In this document: in pieces, positions 32,081-39,479 of the stretch
Position numbering within the stretch: position 1 is the first letter of the stretch
Layout: every line of letters begins with the position of its first letter
Source: Paenibacillus elgii NBRC 100335
Lineage (GTDB): Bacteria; Bacillota; Bacilli; Paenibacillales; NBRC-103111
Assembly: GCF_004000865.1 (NCBI RefSeq)
Contig: NZ_BIMB01000064.1
Location: 1-41,864 of the forward strand
Length of the DNA stretch: 41,864 nucleotides
Direction: 5' to 3'
Program-made: the position numbers and the translations under genes
The notes under the pieces: model-generated
Seen by the model: only the letters and a program-made list of their open reading frames with translations
Told to the model about the DNA's origin: nothing
Databases searched by the model: none

Positions 32081-33646
32081 CTACCGCTTCAGCGCTTCAT
32101 GCAGCTCCCGGTAATCCTGCGGGCTGACCCCCTCCATTTCCTTGAATACGCGGCTAAAATGCTTCGTATTCTCGAACCCGGTCAGCCCGCTGATCTCGTA
32201 CACTTTGAGCCCGGTCGTGACAAGCAGCTCCTTGGCTTTATCAATACGCAGCTTTTTCAAATAGCTTACGAAGCTTTCGCCTGTATATTCTTTAAAGGCT
32301 TGGCTGAAATAGGAATAGTTCAACGACACGTGATTGGAAACGACGGCCATGTTCAAATCTTTATGGAAATTATCCTGCATATACTGCACGGCCTGCTTCA
32401 TTTCCTTGTGATCGATATGGAATGTCTTCATGCTGCGCACATAATCATCCAGCCGATGCAGCAGCCCCTCCACGCTGTGGTAGTAATCATGAAAATAATA
32501 AAAATTCCAAAGATCTCCGACCTTCTTGAATAACCGGAGAATCTCGACCGACTCGCCCCCGTAAATATGAAACACTTTGTCAAAAATCAGCTCGTTGAAC
32601 GCGCGGCTGACGCCTTCCAAATACGCAATATCGTATCGCGCCACCGTCCGGATATCGAGCACTTCCATGAGCAGCGACGTCATTTCCTTCTCCCGGCCGG
32701 CTCCCAGCATATTGCCCAGCTTTCTGATCTTGTCCGCAGGGATCGTAAAGTCCCTGCTTTTCCCGGCGATGCGCTCGTAGGAGACGACCCCCGGCGCGGA
32801 TTGAAGAAACGTATATTTCAGCGCCTGCTCCGCCTCTTGATGGGCCGCACGTACGCGCGCCACGCCTTGGGTATAGCCGCTCAGCCCCATGCTGTAGGCG
32901 AAATAACCCGTTTCCGCAATGCGTCCGGCTAAAAACTGAAAAAGCTCGCGGCGCTGGGCGATCAGCACAAGCTGATTCTCCTTATCCCACACATGCGCGC
33001 GACGCTGTCCGGCCGACTCCGGAGCGTTTTCCAGCTCGGCTTGAATACGCCCCAGAAATTCGGGCGGCCTCATGCCTTGGACAGAACCGCGATATTGCAG
33101 CACCGCCAGCTGAAAGCCCTCCTCCAGCCACTCCAGACCGCATCCCTTCAACCGATCCGGCAGCCCCGGTTCCTCCGGATGCGGATGGCGCAGCAAATAG
33201 CTTAGCTGACTTTCCCGATAGGCTTCCTGCTGCCGCATCGAGCTTGTCAATTGTTCGTCGATGCGCTCCCTCTGCTTCAATTCCTTCTCCAGCTTCAGCA
33301 TCGTCCGCGCCAACTCGTCACGGACGATCGGCTTGAGCAAATATTCCGACACATCGCAGCGGATCGCTTCTTTCGCGTATGGAAAGTCATCGTGGCCGCT
33401 CAAAATAACGACGGCCGGCTTCCGCTCCAGCTCCTGAATCCGCTGAATCAGCGCAATTCCGTCCATCACCGGCATTCGGATGTCGGTAATCACGACGTCC
33501 ACGGGCGCCCGATTCAAAAGCTCCAGCGCCTCCGCCCCGTCTTCGGCAAAATCGAACGTATAAGCATCCGGGAACAGACGGTCGATCATCGCTCGCAGAC
33601 CGAGCCTAATATTTTTCTCGTCATCAACGATAAGCACTTTTCTCAT
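32081..33646 (-). CDS. response regulator with AraC-type DNA-binding domain (YesN type)
   Basis: A 521-aa regulator. The receiver domain (1-120) has the acidic pocket VDDE, phospho-acceptor Asp55 in VITDIRMPVMDG, Ser83 in ILSGHDD and Lys105 in LLKPI. A long middle region follows. The last 100 residues hold the two AraC helix-turn-helix units (VSNHVSLNYSYFSQAFKEYTGESFVSYL and VYEISGLTGFENTKHFSRVFKEMEGVSPQDYR). Its start lies inside the 3' end of the sensor kinase gene (23-bp overlap), so the two are translated together. It most likely activates the importer operon just upstream. Confidence 0.95.
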   Translation of the reverse strand: MRKVLIVDDEKNIRLGLRAMIDRLFPDAYTFDFAEDGAEALELLNRAPVDVVITDIRMPVMDGIALIQRIQELERKPAVVILSGHDDFPYAKEAIRCDVSEYLLKPIVRDELARTMLKLEKELKQRERIDEQLTSSMRQQEAYRESQLSYLLRHPHPEEPGLPDRLKGCGLEWLEEGFQLAVLQYRGSVQGMRPPEFLGRIQAELENAPESAGQRRAHVWDKENQLVLIAQRRELFQFLAGRIAETGYFAYSMGLSGYTQGVARVRAAHQEAEQALKYTFLQSAPGVVSYERIAGKSRDFTIPADKIRKLGNMLGAGREKEMTSLLMEVLDIRTVARYDIAYLEGVSRAFNELIFDKVFHIYGGESVEILRLFKKVGDLWNFYYFHDYYHSVEGLLHRLDDYVRSMKTFHIDHKEMKQAVQYMQDNFHKDLNMAVVSNHVSLNYSYFSQAFKEYTGESFVSYLKKLRIDKAKELLVTTGLKVYEISGLTGFENTKHFSRVFKEMEGVSPQDYRELHEALKR

Positions 33647-35528
33647 CTGCAGACAACCCTCCCGATAAAATCAAATAGGGCAGCTTTATCGTTACCCGGG
33701 TGTAAGCTCCCTCCTCGCTGTCCACGGCCAGTCCATACTCGCCGCCGTAATGCATGGCGATTCTTTGCATCACATTGCGCAGGCCGATCCCTCTGCCTTC
33801 TTGCTCTCCAGAAAGCCTGTGCCCATATCGGGCCTGAAATCGAACGTCGTCCATAGCGAGCTTCTCGCGCAGCTCGGTAAGCTTCTCCTCCGACATGCCG
33901 GCCCCCTTGTCCGTCACCTCAATGTACGTCGATTCGTCCCCTCGCCAAGCGCGAATCCGAATCGCCATCCCCTCCCGTCGCGTGCGTTCCGTCCGCATGC
34001 CGTGCTTCACCGCATTTTCCACCAGAGGCTGCAGCGACATCTTCAGCATCTCCTGCTCCCGGTATCCTTCGGGAACATCCAGCTGCAGGTCAAGCTTATC
34101 GTCGTAGCGCATATTCATAATGGCGATGTAATTGCGGATGTGCTGTAGTTCGTCCCGAAGCTGCACGTACTCACTCGACCACTTCAGGCTGTAGCGCATC
34201 AGCGCCCCGAGAGAGGTCAGCGCGTCCGAGATGGTGTACTGCGCCTCCACTTCGGCCAGCATCTTCAGATTTTCCAGCGTATTGTAGAGGAAATGGGCAT
34301 CGATCTGATTTTTAAGGGCATGCAGCTCCGCCTCCTTTTTCGCCGCTTGTTTATTCACCGCTTCCACGATTAACTCGTTCATTTTCTTCATCATCTGCCG
34401 AAAATGATGCGCAAGCTCGCCTACCTCGCCGCCCGCATCGATATCGATCTGCACATTCAGATCTCCCCGGCGCACCTTTTTCATCGAATCGCGCAAAATG
34501 TGCAGCTTTTTCAAGATCAGCGACTGCAAAAAATAAGTGATCACAGACAACAGCGCGATGAGGACGACCGCTGCGGCGATGAAAAGATTGCGCGTATGCC
34601 GAATTTGCGTCACCTGGTTTTCCAGAGATACGATATTGAGCAGATGGGCGTCCATCTGGTCGATCGGCGTCGTCAGGCACAAATACGGCGTGTCCCCGAC
34701 CGTGAACGTGAAGCTGGCCCCTTCCTCATGAGGACGCTCCGCCCAATCGCGCCGAAGCCGCTCCATGTCGATGTCCTTGAAAAATGTGCTGCCCGTATCG
34801 GTAAACATTCGGCCCGAACGGTCGATGACCAGCATGCGGGATTGGTCGTCTTGAAGAGGGCTGAACACTTTTTGAAAAAACTTATCGATTTTCATGTCTA
34901 CCTCAAGAAGGCCGACATGCCTGTCGCTCGGGTATTCAATTTCTTTCAACAGCGAGACATAGGTCGACGCAGCCCGGTTGTCCGCCGTGGCCCGGTTCAT
35001 GATGTCTTTTTCGTCCTCTAAAATCTCCCAGCGCAATTCGCCCCGCTGCTCCAGCACACTCTTGTACCACGGCCTGTTGGAGATTCGGCTTTCATGGAAA
35101 ATCATCGGCCAGATTTCCATCGTATTCGGATTGTCCGTAAACAGGCGGACATTCGTAATGTTCGGGTTATTGAACATGAGCCTTTGCAAATTGGAGAACG
35201 ACTTCGTATTGAAATCGACGAGCTCGGGAACCTCCAGATCGTCCGGACTTTGCATATAATTCATGAGCTCTTTGTTCGCCGTGTAGAACTGTGCCGTGCG
35301 CATCATAATTTCCATATTATTCAAAATATACGTTTTCTCGCTGGACAGCGCATATTGATTTTTCTTGAGCGTATCTTGAATCGTATTATGATAAAAGCCG
35401 TTGAATATATACCATGAAAACAAAATGATAGGGATCAAAATAATGAAAATATACGCCCCGATCAGTTTGAACTGTATCGAAATGCGGTCCGTCCATCGAG
35501 CGAGCCTCATGCTCCGCATGTTTTTCAT
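33624..35528 (-). CDS. sensor histidine kinase (YesM type)
   Basis: A 634-aa membrane kinase. Helix 1 is at about 20-42 and helix 2 at about 313-335, with an extracellular dCache-like sensor between them. A HAMP linker (about 335-390) is followed by the His_kinase domain and a C-terminal ATPase domain with LQPLVENAVKHG (N box), DKGAGM and GRGIGLRNV (G boxes). The phospho-acceptor His412 sits in QIDAHFLYN, where the family almost always has QINPHFLYN, so Asn-Pro is replaced by Asp-Ala. Three ATGs lie within the first seven codons; the first is kept because GGGGACGG precedes it. It overlaps the response regulator gene by 23 bp. Confidence 0.95.
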   Translation of the reverse strand: MKNMRSMRLARWTDRISIQFKLIGAYIFIILIPIILFSWYIFNGFYHNTIQDTLKKNQYALSSEKTYILNNMEIMMRTAQFYTANKELMNYMQSPDDLEVPELVDFNTKSFSNLQRLMFNNPNITNVRLFTDNPNTMEIWPMIFHESRISNRPWYKSVLEQRGELRWEILEDEKDIMNRATADNRAASTYVSLLKEIEYPSDRHVGLLEVDMKIDKFFQKVFSPLQDDQSRMLVIDRSGRMFTDTGSTFFKDIDMERLRRDWAERPHEEGASFTFTVGDTPYLCLTTPIDQMDAHLLNIVSLENQVTQIRHTRNLFIAAAVVLIALLSVITYFLQSLILKKLHILRDSMKKVRRGDLNVQIDIDAGGEVGELAHHFRQMMKKMNELIVEAVNKQAAKKEAELHALKNQIDAHFLYNTLENLKMLAEVEAQYTISDALTSLGALMRYSLKWSSEYVQLRDELQHIRNYIAIMNMRYDDKLDLQLDVPEGYREQEMLKMSLQPLVENAVKHGMRTERTRREGMAIRIRAWRGDESTYIEVTDKGAGMSEEKLTELREKLAMDDVRFQARYGHRLSGEQEGRGIGLRNVMQRIAMHYGGEYGLAVDSEEGAYTRVTIKLPYLILSGGLSADEKSAYR

Positions 35529-35583
35529 TTCCGTCCCCAGCCTTTATCCAACGTTTGTTCCCTTATTGTAATACGGAAAGTAG

Positions 35584-35614
35584 AAAAAAGCCCGGAGCCC
35601 CCGGAAGCCGGGCT
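35584..35614 (-). terminator. rho-independent terminator of the second importer operon
   Basis: On the minus strand AGCCCGG pairs with CCGGGCT around a GC-rich loop and is followed by six T. It lies about 20 bp past the stop of the LplA-type binding protein and separates the importer from the sensor kinase gene. A TACAAT just beyond it could be the -10 box of the kinase gene. Confidence 0.85.
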
Positions 35615-35634
35615 CGCGGGCCGAACCGCTTGAA

Positions 35635-37323
35635 TTACTTGGCAAATTGCGCAATCTTTTGAGTATTGGCCTCGAATTCTTTTTGCTGATACGCTCTTAC
35701 CTTCTCCCATCCGCCGGCCTGCCGATCCTTCTGGAATTTGTCGAAGAGCTGATCGAATTCCGCATCGGACTTGGCAAGCAGCAGCTTCGGCAGCGCCTTG
35801 CCCCAGAGCTGGGCAATCTTCGTGTTGGCGATCCCTTCGACGGAGTTGCCTGTCGGCACGATGTTATCGTATTGCGAGAAGCTCTTTGTCTTGCCCCGGG
35901 TCCACGCTTCCGGTTGCTTGATCGGATCGACGCTGGGCGGCGCCCATTTGAGGCTCATGTTCGTATCCATCAGCATCCAGAAGGTATGAGAGGAACCGTA
36001 CTTCTTATCGAAAGCGGAGCGGTCCTTGTTCAGCAGGTCGAGCGCTTCAGGCTTGAATTGGTCTTTTCCGTCAATGGTATCGTAGCTGACGCCCTTTTCG
36101 CCCAAGAACAGATCCTTATTCCCTTCTTCGCTGATCAGGTAACTGAGGAACTTGATCGCTCTCGCCTTGTCTTTCACATCCTTGGAGATCAGCGTCACCG
36201 TCCAGCCCGCAATTCCCGGACCTGCCAACGTCGGCGGGTCCTGCTTCGCGTTAGCAGGTCCATCGATGGCAATGTACGCCGTGTTCGGATCTTTTTGATA
36301 CAGCGAAATATTTTGGTTGGCCATATCGGAGCGTTGGAACAGCATGGCGAAGTAACGGCCCTGGGCGATTTTCTCCTCCATCTGCGGACGCTTGTCGATG
36401 AAGATGTCTTTGGCGAGCAAGCCGAGCTCGTTCGCTTGACGGAACGTCTTCAGCCACTTCACGAATTCGGGGTCGGTGTACCGGTCGTAGAGCTTGCCGT
36501 CTTTTTCGTAAGGAATGGCCAGAAAGTTAGCCAGCATGGAGGAATTCTGGTTTGCATCGAACAGCGAGTAGTTGCCGGTATCTCCAAACTCGCTCAGCCC
36601 CAGCGGAATGAGCGGCTGGCCGTTCACGCTCGGGAACTTCTCTTTGGCCGCCTGCAGCGCCTTCAGAAAGCCTTCCGGCGTTCTCATATCCGGCTTGCCG
36701 AGAGCTTCGTACATATCCTTGCGGACCATAAAGGTCTGGTTGGAAACGAAATTCTCCCCGTATTTCTTGTAATCCTGCGGGGAAGAGGACGCGTTCGGAT
36801 ACCCGTAAAAATGGCCGTCCTTCTGCGTATACCAAGTCGTCTTGGCCGGGTCCGTCACCTTGAAGAAATACGGATCGTATTGCTTCGCCAATTCGTCCAG
36901 AGGCAGAACCATATTGCCTTCGATCATTTTCTTGACCGCGTCTTCATACCACCCCAGCGTAATGAAATCGGGCAGCTTGCCGGAAGCGATCATCGTATTC
37001 AGCTTTTCGTTTTCGTTGCCGGCCGGAACGATAAAATTGATGTTCACGCCCGTCTTCTTCGTGACGTATTGGGAGGTCGGATCGACGCCCCACTTGTTCG
37101 GAAACCAGGAGAAGTTCAAATACCAGTCGAACGTAATCGGCTTCGTGTCGGACTTCCAGCCCGGCTCATCGGGATTTCCGACCGGAGCCGCCGGGTCTGT
37201 GGAAGCGGTTTTTGCCTCTTTGGCCGGTTCGTTGCCGCGATCTGCGGAACAGGCGCTCACGGATACGGCCGTGACCAAGGCAAGCAGCATAGCGAACGTT
37301 TTGCGCGTTTTACTCATTCCCAT
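35635..37323 (-). CDS. LplA-type extracellular solute-binding lipoprotein
   Basis: A 562-aa binding protein of the large LplA group. The signal peptide ends at lipobox VSAC (Cys25) and is followed by a charged linker. Family segments include ITFDWYLNFSWFPNKWGVDPTSQYVTKKTGVNINF, KLPDFITLGWYEDAVKKMIEG, TFMVRKDMYEALGKPDMRTPEGFLKALQAAKE and TLISKDVKDKARAIKFLSYLISEEGNKDLFLGEKGV. Proteins of this type usually bind oligosaccharides or plant-polysaccharide fragments. The start has AGGGG ten bases upstream; a second ATG two codons later is also possible. It is the last gene of the importer operon, 39 bp after the second permease. Confidence 0.95.
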   Translation of the reverse strand: MGMSKTRKTFAMLLALVTAVSVSACSADRGNEPAKEAKTASTDPAAPVGNPDEPGWKSDTKPITFDWYLNFSWFPNKWGVDPTSQYVTKKTGVNINFIVPAGNENEKLNTMIASGKLPDFITLGWYEDAVKKMIEGNMVLPLDELAKQYDPYFFKVTDPAKTTWYTQKDGHFYGYPNASSSPQDYKKYGENFVSNQTFMVRKDMYEALGKPDMRTPEGFLKALQAAKEKFPSVNGQPLIPLGLSEFGDTGNYSLFDANQNSSMLANFLAIPYEKDGKLYDRYTDPEFVKWLKTFRQANELGLLAKDIFIDKRPQMEEKIAQGRYFAMLFQRSDMANQNISLYQKDPNTAYIAIDGPANAKQDPPTLAGPGIAGWTVTLISKDVKDKARAIKFLSYLISEEGNKDLFLGEKGVSYDTIDGKDQFKPEALDLLNKDRSAFDKKYGSSHTFWMLMDTNMSLKWAPPSVDPIKQPEAWTRGKTKSFSQYDNIVPTGNSVEGIANTKIAQLWGKALPKLLLAKSDAEFDQLFDKFQKDRQAGGWEKVRAYQQKEFEANTQKIAQFAK

Positions 37324-37362
37324 CTGTATTTTCCCCTTTTCTGTATTCGTAATTATATGGAA

Positions 37363-38250
37363 TCAGCCCTTGATGGAGCCGATCATGAAGCCTTTCACAA
37401 AATATTTCTGCAAAAACGGATACACGATCACAATCGGTAAGGACGTAATGACCATCGTCGCCAGCTTGATCGACTGGGAGGACACGGACTTCGCGATCGT
37501 GCCGGAGGTGGCGGCCATCATCTGATTAGAGCTGGATTGAGCCACGACTCTGTACAGATACGTCTGGATTGGCTGAAGCTCGCTTTTGTTGATGTAGATC
37601 ATTCCCGTAAAGTAATCGTTCCACTGGTACACCCCGTGGAAAAGCGCAATCGTCGCAACGACAGGCATCGAGACCGGGAGAATGATCGAGCGGAAAATCT
37701 TGAAATCGTTCGCGCCGTCCAGCTTCGCCGCCTCCTCCAGCCCGTCGGGAATCTCCCGGAAGAACGCCTGGAAAACGATCAGATCGAAGAAGCTGAACAT
37801 CACCGGAATAATGTAAACCCAGAAGCTGTCGAGCAGCCCCAGATCCCGAATGAGCAAGTACGAGGGAATGAGCCCTCCGCTGAAAAACAACGTGACTGTG
37901 CCCAGCATCATATAGGCCCGGCGCCCGATCAGTTCTCTACGTGAGAACGCATACGCCACCATGGCGGTGAACAGCACGTGCACGACCGTCCCGACGACCG
38001 TCTTGGCGATCGTCACGCCCATCGCCAGCATGATGCCGTCGTTGGCGAATACGGCAAAATAGCTGTCGAAGCTGAACATGCGGGGCCACCAATAAATGCC
38101 GCCCCGCATCGCGTCGTTGCCATCGTTAAGGGAATTCACGAGCACATACCAGATCGGGTACAGCGTAACGAAGCAGATCACGAGCATGAAGATATCGTTC
38201 AGCCGGTCGAATATAACCTCCCGCAGCGTTCTGCGGCTCATGGAAATCAT
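37363..38250 (-). CDS. carbohydrate ABC transporter permease (YtcP type)
   Basis: A 295-aa permease with six predicted helices and the docking loop EEAAKLDGANDFKIFRSIILPVSMP. It opens REVIFDRLNDIFMLVICFVTLYPIWYVLVNSLND and ends FLQKYFVKGFMIGSIKG, both typical of the YtcP branch that pairs with LplB. GGAGAGG precedes the ATG. It follows the LplB-type gene by 19 bp and precedes the binding protein. Confidence 0.95.
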   Translation of the reverse strand: MISMSRRTLREVIFDRLNDIFMLVICFVTLYPIWYVLVNSLNDGNDAMRGGIYWWPRMFSFDSYFAVFANDGIMLAMGVTIAKTVVGTVVHVLFTAMVAYAFSRRELIGRRAYMMLGTVTLFFSGGLIPSYLLIRDLGLLDSFWVYIIPVMFSFFDLIVFQAFFREIPDGLEEAAKLDGANDFKIFRSIILPVSMPVVATIALFHGVYQWNDYFTGMIYINKSELQPIQTYLYRVVAQSSSNQMMAATSGTIAKSVSSQSIKLATMVITSLPIVIVYPFLQKYFVKGFMIGSIKG

Positions 38251-38269
38251 CCTGCGATCCTCTCCTTTC

Positions 38270-39238
38270 CTAGAATAAGGACGTGTTGTTCAATCGCTTC
38301 GTGATGTAGTTTGCCGAAAGCAGAAGAGCGAGCGAAATGAACGATTTGAGCAAGCCGACGGCGGTTGCATAGGAGAAGCGGCTTTGCTTCAGCCCGACCT
38401 GATACACGTACACGTCGACGACGTTGCTGGCACTCTCGTTCAATTGATTTTTGAGCACGAGAATCTGGTCGAAGTTCGAATTCAAAATGCCGCTGACGGC
38501 AAGAACGAACAGGATGGTTATCGTGCCTTTGATCGCCGGAAGCGTCACATAAATCATTTTCTGAAACCGGCCTGCGCCGTCGATCGTCGCCGCTTCGTAC
38601 ATTTCCGGAGAAACGCCGGAGATGGCGGCTAAATAAATGATAGCGGACCAGCCCAGCTCCTTCCATATGTCCGAGGTGACGATAATGGTCCAGAAATATC
38701 CGGGCTCGGCCAAATAGCTGATCGGCTCCTCGATCAGGTTCATCGCTAGGAGCAGCCGGTTGACGATCCCGACGTCGGCCAGCCAGGTCGCCAAGATGCC
38801 TCCCAGAATGACCCAAGACAAAAAGTGGGGTAAATAAGAAATCGTTTGTACCGCCTTCTTGTAGCGCACGGAACGCAGCTCGTTCAGGAAGAGCGCGAAG
38901 ACGATCGGCAGGGGGAATCCGAAGAGCAGCTTGAGCACGCTCATTCCGATCGTATTTTTGACCACATCGGCCAAGCTGTCGTCTTCCAGAAAAGCTTTGA
39001 AATGCTCCAGTCCCACCCAGGGCGCTGCGGAAATCGGCGCCGTGATATTGAAATCCTTGAAGGCAATGACAATGCCGTACATGGGGACATAGTTGAAAAC
39101 GACGATCCATAGGACGCCAAGCAGCGCCATGACTTGCAGATGACGCTGTCCGTAGAGCCTGCGAAGCAGCTTGGACGCCGAACGGCTCAGGGCTTCCGGC
39201 TCCTGTCGCCGAATCGGCGTATGTGTGTTAGAGCTCAA
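38270..39238 (-). CDS. carbohydrate ABC transporter permease (LplB type)
   Basis: A 322-aa permease with six predicted helices, starting near LQVMALLGVLWIVVFNYVPMYGIVIAFKDFNI, the LplB opening. The docking loop is YEAATIDGAGRFQKMIYVTLPAIKGT, and the tail SANYITKRLNNTSLF is typical. The start is taken as the TTG with GGAGGT nine bases upstream; a GTG eight codons earlier lies upstream of that site and has none of its own. It is the first gene of the importer operon, behind the promoter and cre-like site at 39270-39320. Confidence 0.93.
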   Translation of the reverse strand: MSSNTHTPIRRQEPEALSRSASKLLRRLYGQRHLQVMALLGVLWIVVFNYVPMYGIVIAFKDFNITAPISAAPWVGLEHFKAFLEDDSLADVVKNTIGMSVLKLLFGFPLPIVFALFLNELRSVRYKKAVQTISYLPHFLSWVILGGILATWLADVGIVNRLLLAMNLIEEPISYLAEPGYFWTIIVTSDIWKELGWSAIIYLAAISGVSPEMYEAATIDGAGRFQKMIYVTLPAIKGTITILFVLAVSGILNSNFDQILVLKNQLNESASNVVDVYVYQVGLKQSRFSYATAVGLLKSFISLALLLSANYITKRLNNTSLF

Positions 39239-39269
39239 ATCTACTGCACCTCCGGCTCGCACTTTCGTA

Positions 39270-39283
39270 TGTAAGCATTTTCA
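39270..39283 (-). promoter_or_regulatory. cre-like site in the leader of the second importer operon
   Basis: TGAAAATGCTTACA, preceded by A, matches the CcpA cre pattern WTGNAANCGNWNNCW at every defined position except one (T for the central C). It sits just downstream of the predicted transcript start and 30 bp before the first start codon, where CcpA would block elongation. Catabolite repression by glucose is inferred. Confidence 0.5.
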
Positions 39284-39291
39284 TCACTTTC

Positions 39292-39320
39292 ATTGTAGTG
39301 GCCCGCCGCTTCCGGCGTAA
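39292..39320 (-). promoter_or_regulatory. promoter of the second importer operon
   Basis: TTACGC, 17 bases, TACAAT on the minus strand. The -10 box matches five of six and the -35 box is weak, as expected for an operon that needs its activator. Confidence 0.45.
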
Positions 39321-39389
39321 GGAGGAAAATTTCAGCTGAGGTTGCTTTTTTTCGGGTTTTGTTCGTTTTGGGACAAGCAAGTCAAATTC

Positions 39390-39443
39390 TTCATAATTTC
39401 TTAACGTAATCATTCATCCCCCTTTACACAACTTGCCTATAAT
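39390..39443 (+). promoter_or_regulatory. Pho-box-like promoter of the alkaline phosphatase gene
   Basis: Four TT-N-A-type hexamers (TTCATA 39390, TTAACG 39401, TTCATC 39413, TTTACA 39423) repeat every 10-12 bases and are followed by a perfect TATAAT at 39438 with no -35 box. This is the arrangement of PhoP-activated promoters in Bacillus: TTAACA-like repeats with five-base gaps upstream of the -10 box. Phosphate-starvation control is a strong inference. Confidence 0.6.
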
Positions 39444-39479
39444 CGAGTTGTCCAATTCTAGTGGAGGTGCTTATTTATA

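Noticed and set aside
35647..37440. A 597-codon plus-strand frame opposite the LplA-type binding protein
   Set aside because: It is the complement of a well-supported lipoprotein gene, has Arg/Leu/Val/His-biased composition and no recognisable motif.
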